From Methanobacteriota archaeon (lineage in GTDB: Archaea; Halobacteriota; Methanomicrobia; Methanomicrobiales; Methanospirillaceae): a stretch of DNA of 7,065 nucleotides. A program made the position numbers and the translations under genes. The DNA lies in assembly GCA_009779205.1 (NCBI GenBank), contig WRER01000035.1, forward strand, positions 1-7,065, read 5' to 3'. The notes beneath the pieces were generated by a model. The model saw only the letters and a program-made list of their open reading frames with translations. It did not search any database and was not told the DNA's origin. Below, in pieces: positions 5,377 through 7,065 of the stretch; within the stretch, counting starts at the first letter, position 1, and each line of letters opens with the position of its first letter.

Positions 5377-5937
5377 ATGGAGTATCAGTCTGAATCACAT
5401 ACAAAAAGCGATACAACTCTTCCAGGCATTTGCATATCATGTGGTGCACCAGTTGTGTATCACCATCATTTGACATCCATACCATACTTTTATGATACTA
5501 TAATCGTGTCCATGACCTGCCCGGAATGTGGATATCGTGAACATGATGCACGGTGCCTGAGTATCAGACCTCCATCACGGTATACGTTCCATGTGAAAGG
5601 AAGTGCAGATTTGGAATACAGGGTTGTACGGAGCACTGCTGCACGTATTATCATTCCAGAGCTCGGCGTAGAGATAGATCCCGGCCCTGCATGTGAAGGT
5701 TTCATCTCAAATGTGGAGGGGGTGCTCATTCGCGTAGATAAGGTGCTTGACACCGTTCTTTTATGTGATGATAATACTGAAGAGACAGCTCGGCGTGCTC
5801 ATGAGATTAAACAGATGATAGCAGATATCCAGGATGGAAAACGGAATATGACAATTATCTTAGAAGATCCAAACGGCACATCAATTATTGAAGGACCAGG
5901 GGTTATTGTTGAGGAACTTCTAACAGAAGTGTCATGA
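5377..5937 (+). CDS. ZPR1-related zinc-finger protein
   Basis: This is an archaeal single-module relative of eukaryotic ZPR1. Numbered from ATG 5377 (186 residues), it has the zinc ribbon C19-X2-C22-X25-C48-X2-C51, exactly the ZPR1 spacing. The ribbon encloses I-P-Y-F-Y-D-T-I-I-V-S-M-T-C-P-E-C-G-Y-R (35-54), where the finger meets a beta domain containing G-P-A-C-E-G-F-I-S-N-V-E-G (the family's TTVEG-like region). Eukaryotic ZPR1 has two such modules and helps fold the elongation factor eEF1A; by analogy the archaeal protein might serve aEF1A, but this is inference. Starts are ambiguous: TTG 5359 or GTG 5362 would overlap sepF by up to 14 bases, while ATG 5377 begins four bases after the sepF stop with GGTGG (5361-5365) upstream. 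Its stop overlaps the convergent thiL stop. Confidence 0.88.
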   Translation: MEYQSESHTKSDTTLPGICISCGAPVVYHHHLTSIPYFYDTIIVSMTCPECGYREHDARCLSIRPPSRYTFHVKGSADLEYRVVRSTAARIIIPELGVEIDPGPACEGFISNVEGVLIRVDKVLDTVLLCDDNTEETARRAHEIKQMIADIQDGKRNMTIILEDPNGTSIIEGPGVIVEELLTEVS

Positions 5938-6819
5938 GCTGAAATGGCTATATCCACGAATATGGATCTGATCGCCACACGATGACACAACTCCTTCTCC
6001 TGTGCATATTTCACCGATAAAAAAGACTTCATTTATATCTTTCTTTGCAATATTATCGATATGAGAGGGAGGAATCGTAAATAATAACCCAAAATCCCCT
6101 CCTCCATACCATGCAAGATCGCGACACTGCTTCTCTGGGAGTGATGCTCCGGATACCTGAGGTATGAGATCAAGATCTATTGTGCAGCAGATCGATGATG
6201 CTTTTGCGAGATCCAAGAGTGAGATCATGAGTCCATCACTGATATCCATCATCGCTGTTGCTCCTGCATGTAAAAGTGCCTGCCCTTCTGCAACCAGCGG
6301 CTTTGGTTCAAGGAGATATTGCAAGAATTCACAGCAGCCTAGGAGGCCAGCTTCTGCACGTCCAGGGATTCCAACTATTCCAATACGATCTCCAATGCGA
6401 GCTCCACTTCTCCTCACTGCAGATCCACATGCAACTTCTCCAATCCCAGTCGAGACGATCGTGCACTCTGTATGTGCATCCAGATCCCCTCCGATATAAC
6501 GAACGCCATATCGCGTGCAGCAATCATGTGCCCCACGAACAATATCCATCACGCGATCTGGATTATCTGTGCCTATTGCAAGCAGGAGATATCTGGGAGT
6601 TGATCCCATTGCAGCGAGATCACTGATAGTCACTGCAGCTGACATCCAGCCGATCTGCCAATTTGTCATTCCTTTTGGAAAATCAGTTGTTTCATGAAGC
6701 ATATCTGTCGATATGACAAACTCCCCGGATGGAGGGGGAATTATTGCACAATCATCTCCACATTCCTCGCCGATAATCGAAGCAATCTGAGAGCTAAGAG
6801 CGCGTTCATCTTCATTCAT
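5932..6819 (-). CDS. thiL: Thiamine-monophosphate kinase
   Basis: ThiL phosphorylates thiamine monophosphate with ATP to make thiamine diphosphate, the last step of the cofactor pathway, in the cytoplasm. The 295-residue length is normal. Motifs in order: G-D-D-C-A-I-I (21-27) and S-T-D-M-L-H-E-T-T-D-F (37-47) for Mg-ATP binding, then I-S-D-L-A-A-M-G-S-T-P (65-75). These are followed by G-G-D (110-112), G-A-R-I-G-D-R-I-G-I-V-G (139-150) and D-I-S-D-G-L (192-197). The last motif is G-G-G-D-F-G-L-L-F (239-247), where bacterial enzymes usually have G-E-D-Y-E-L-L/C-F. I start at ATG 6819, where the family alignment begins; the frame is open upstream to about 7011, but that part overlaps the thioredoxin-like gene and reads as its shadow. 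ATG 6819 overlaps the upstream gene's stop by eight bases, implying translational coupling. Confidence 0.9.
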   Translation of the reverse strand: MNEDERALSSQIASIIGEECGDDCAIIPPPSGEFVISTDMLHETTDFPKGMTNWQIGWMSAAVTISDLAAMGSTPRYLLLAIGTDNPDRVMDIVRGAHDCCTRYGVRYIGGDLDAHTECTIVSTGIGEVACGSAVRRSGARIGDRIGIVGIPGRAEAGLLGCCEFLQYLLEPKPLVAEGQALLHAGATAMMDISDGLMISLLDLAKASSICCTIDLDLIPQVSGASLPEKQCRDLAWYGGGDFGLLFTIPPSHIDNIAKKDINEVFFIGEICTGEGVVSSCGDQIHIRGYSHFSS

Positions 6820-7065
6820 TTCTGATTGGAAGATTATACACTGCAAGAGCCATTGGCTCAAACATATTCTCGATTGTGTCGATTCCTTCGAGAATAGAAC
6901 CACAGATAAAGAGAACTGGAACATACGGAGCGTCATTTTCATACTCCGCCCTTGCAGCTTCGAGTCGTACTCTGGACTCAGTCTCATGTATCTCATATGA
7001 GGTAAACACAACTTCAGGATATCGCTCTCTGAATTCGTGCAGCCATGGCTGAAGGGCTCGGCAAG
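6812..7065 (-). CDS. Thioredoxin/glutaredoxin-fold protein, C-terminal part
   Basis: The frame enters from the right edge of the window and ends with a TGA at 6814-6812. About 84 residues are visible. The first complete residue is a Cys followed by R-A-L-Q-P-W-L-H-E-F, like the second Cys of a CxxC redox site at the start of its helix; the next codon upstream is cut but must encode Ser, Pro, Thr or Ala. Further on, Y-P-E-V-V-F-T-S-Y-E-I-H-E-T forms the second strand region, and A-P-Y-V-P-V-L-F-I-C-G carries the cis-Pro typical of thioredoxins. The protein ends shortly after an E-P-M-A-L helix. A GTG at 7009 lies inside the fold and is not the true start. It may be a soluble disulfide reductase or the C-terminal end of a larger protein. 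It overlaps thiL by eight bases. Confidence 0.7.
   Translation of the reverse strand, partial: CRALQPWLHEFRERYPEVVFTSYEIHETESRVRLEAARAEYENDAPYVPVLFICGSILEGIDTIENMFEPMALAVYNLPIRNE

Noticed and set aside
6820..7011. Extension of thiL by 64 residues to 7011
   Set aside because: This stretch overlaps the thioredoxin-like gene in another frame, and the ThiL family alignment begins at Met 6819.

Overview
The window looks like a stretch of euryarchaeal chromosome, most likely from a methanogen of the Methanomicrobiales type. The evidence is a set of archaeal gene families: a single-domain ZPR1-related zinc protein, an archaeal SepF, an MCT-1-like PUA protein, a short IMPACT-family protein and an archaeal-style ThiL. 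The intergenic regions add TATA-like boxes and GGAGG-type ribosome binding sites. The order-level placement is inferred from overall resemblance and not from any marker gene. Base composition is moderately AT-rich and GATC looks over-represented. No rRNA, tRNA, CRISPR array, transposase or integrase is visible, and the genes look like ordinary housekeeping genes.

Left part, plus strand (1-2642): the 3' end of an IMPACT/YigZ-family gene; a short spacer built of tandem heptamers and an inverted repeat; an endonuclease III-like HhH-GPD protein with a Cys loop for a [4Fe-4S] cluster; a 198-base gap holding a possible broken 40-codon gene and a possible leader ORF; then UDP-glucose 6-dehydrogenase.

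Middle, minus strand (2666-4108): a 12-helix MATE-family exporter, convergent with the dehydrogenase. The divergent gap at 4109-4401 holds a tandem 12-bp repeat next to the MATE start, then about 160 bases (4135-4295) in which I see nothing convincing. After that come a TATA box and a hairpin covering the ribosome binding site of the next gene.

Right part: plus-strand genes for an MCT-1-like PUA protein, SepF and a ZPR1-related protein (4402-5937), the last two essentially abutting. They converge on a minus-strand pair, a thioredoxin-fold protein (cut by the window end) and thiamine-monophosphate kinase (5932-7065), joined by an overlapping stop and start. ZPR1 and thiL share a TCATGA palindrome in which each strand reads its own TGA stop.

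Functionally, the 4402-5937 block combines translation-linked proteins (MCT-1-like, ZPR1) with the FtsZ anchor SepF, which suggests growth-linked co-expression. No dramatic new system is evident. The most unusual signals are regulatory: the hairpin plus the three-codon ORF in front of the MCT-1-like gene, and the interrupted small ORF at 1169-1288.
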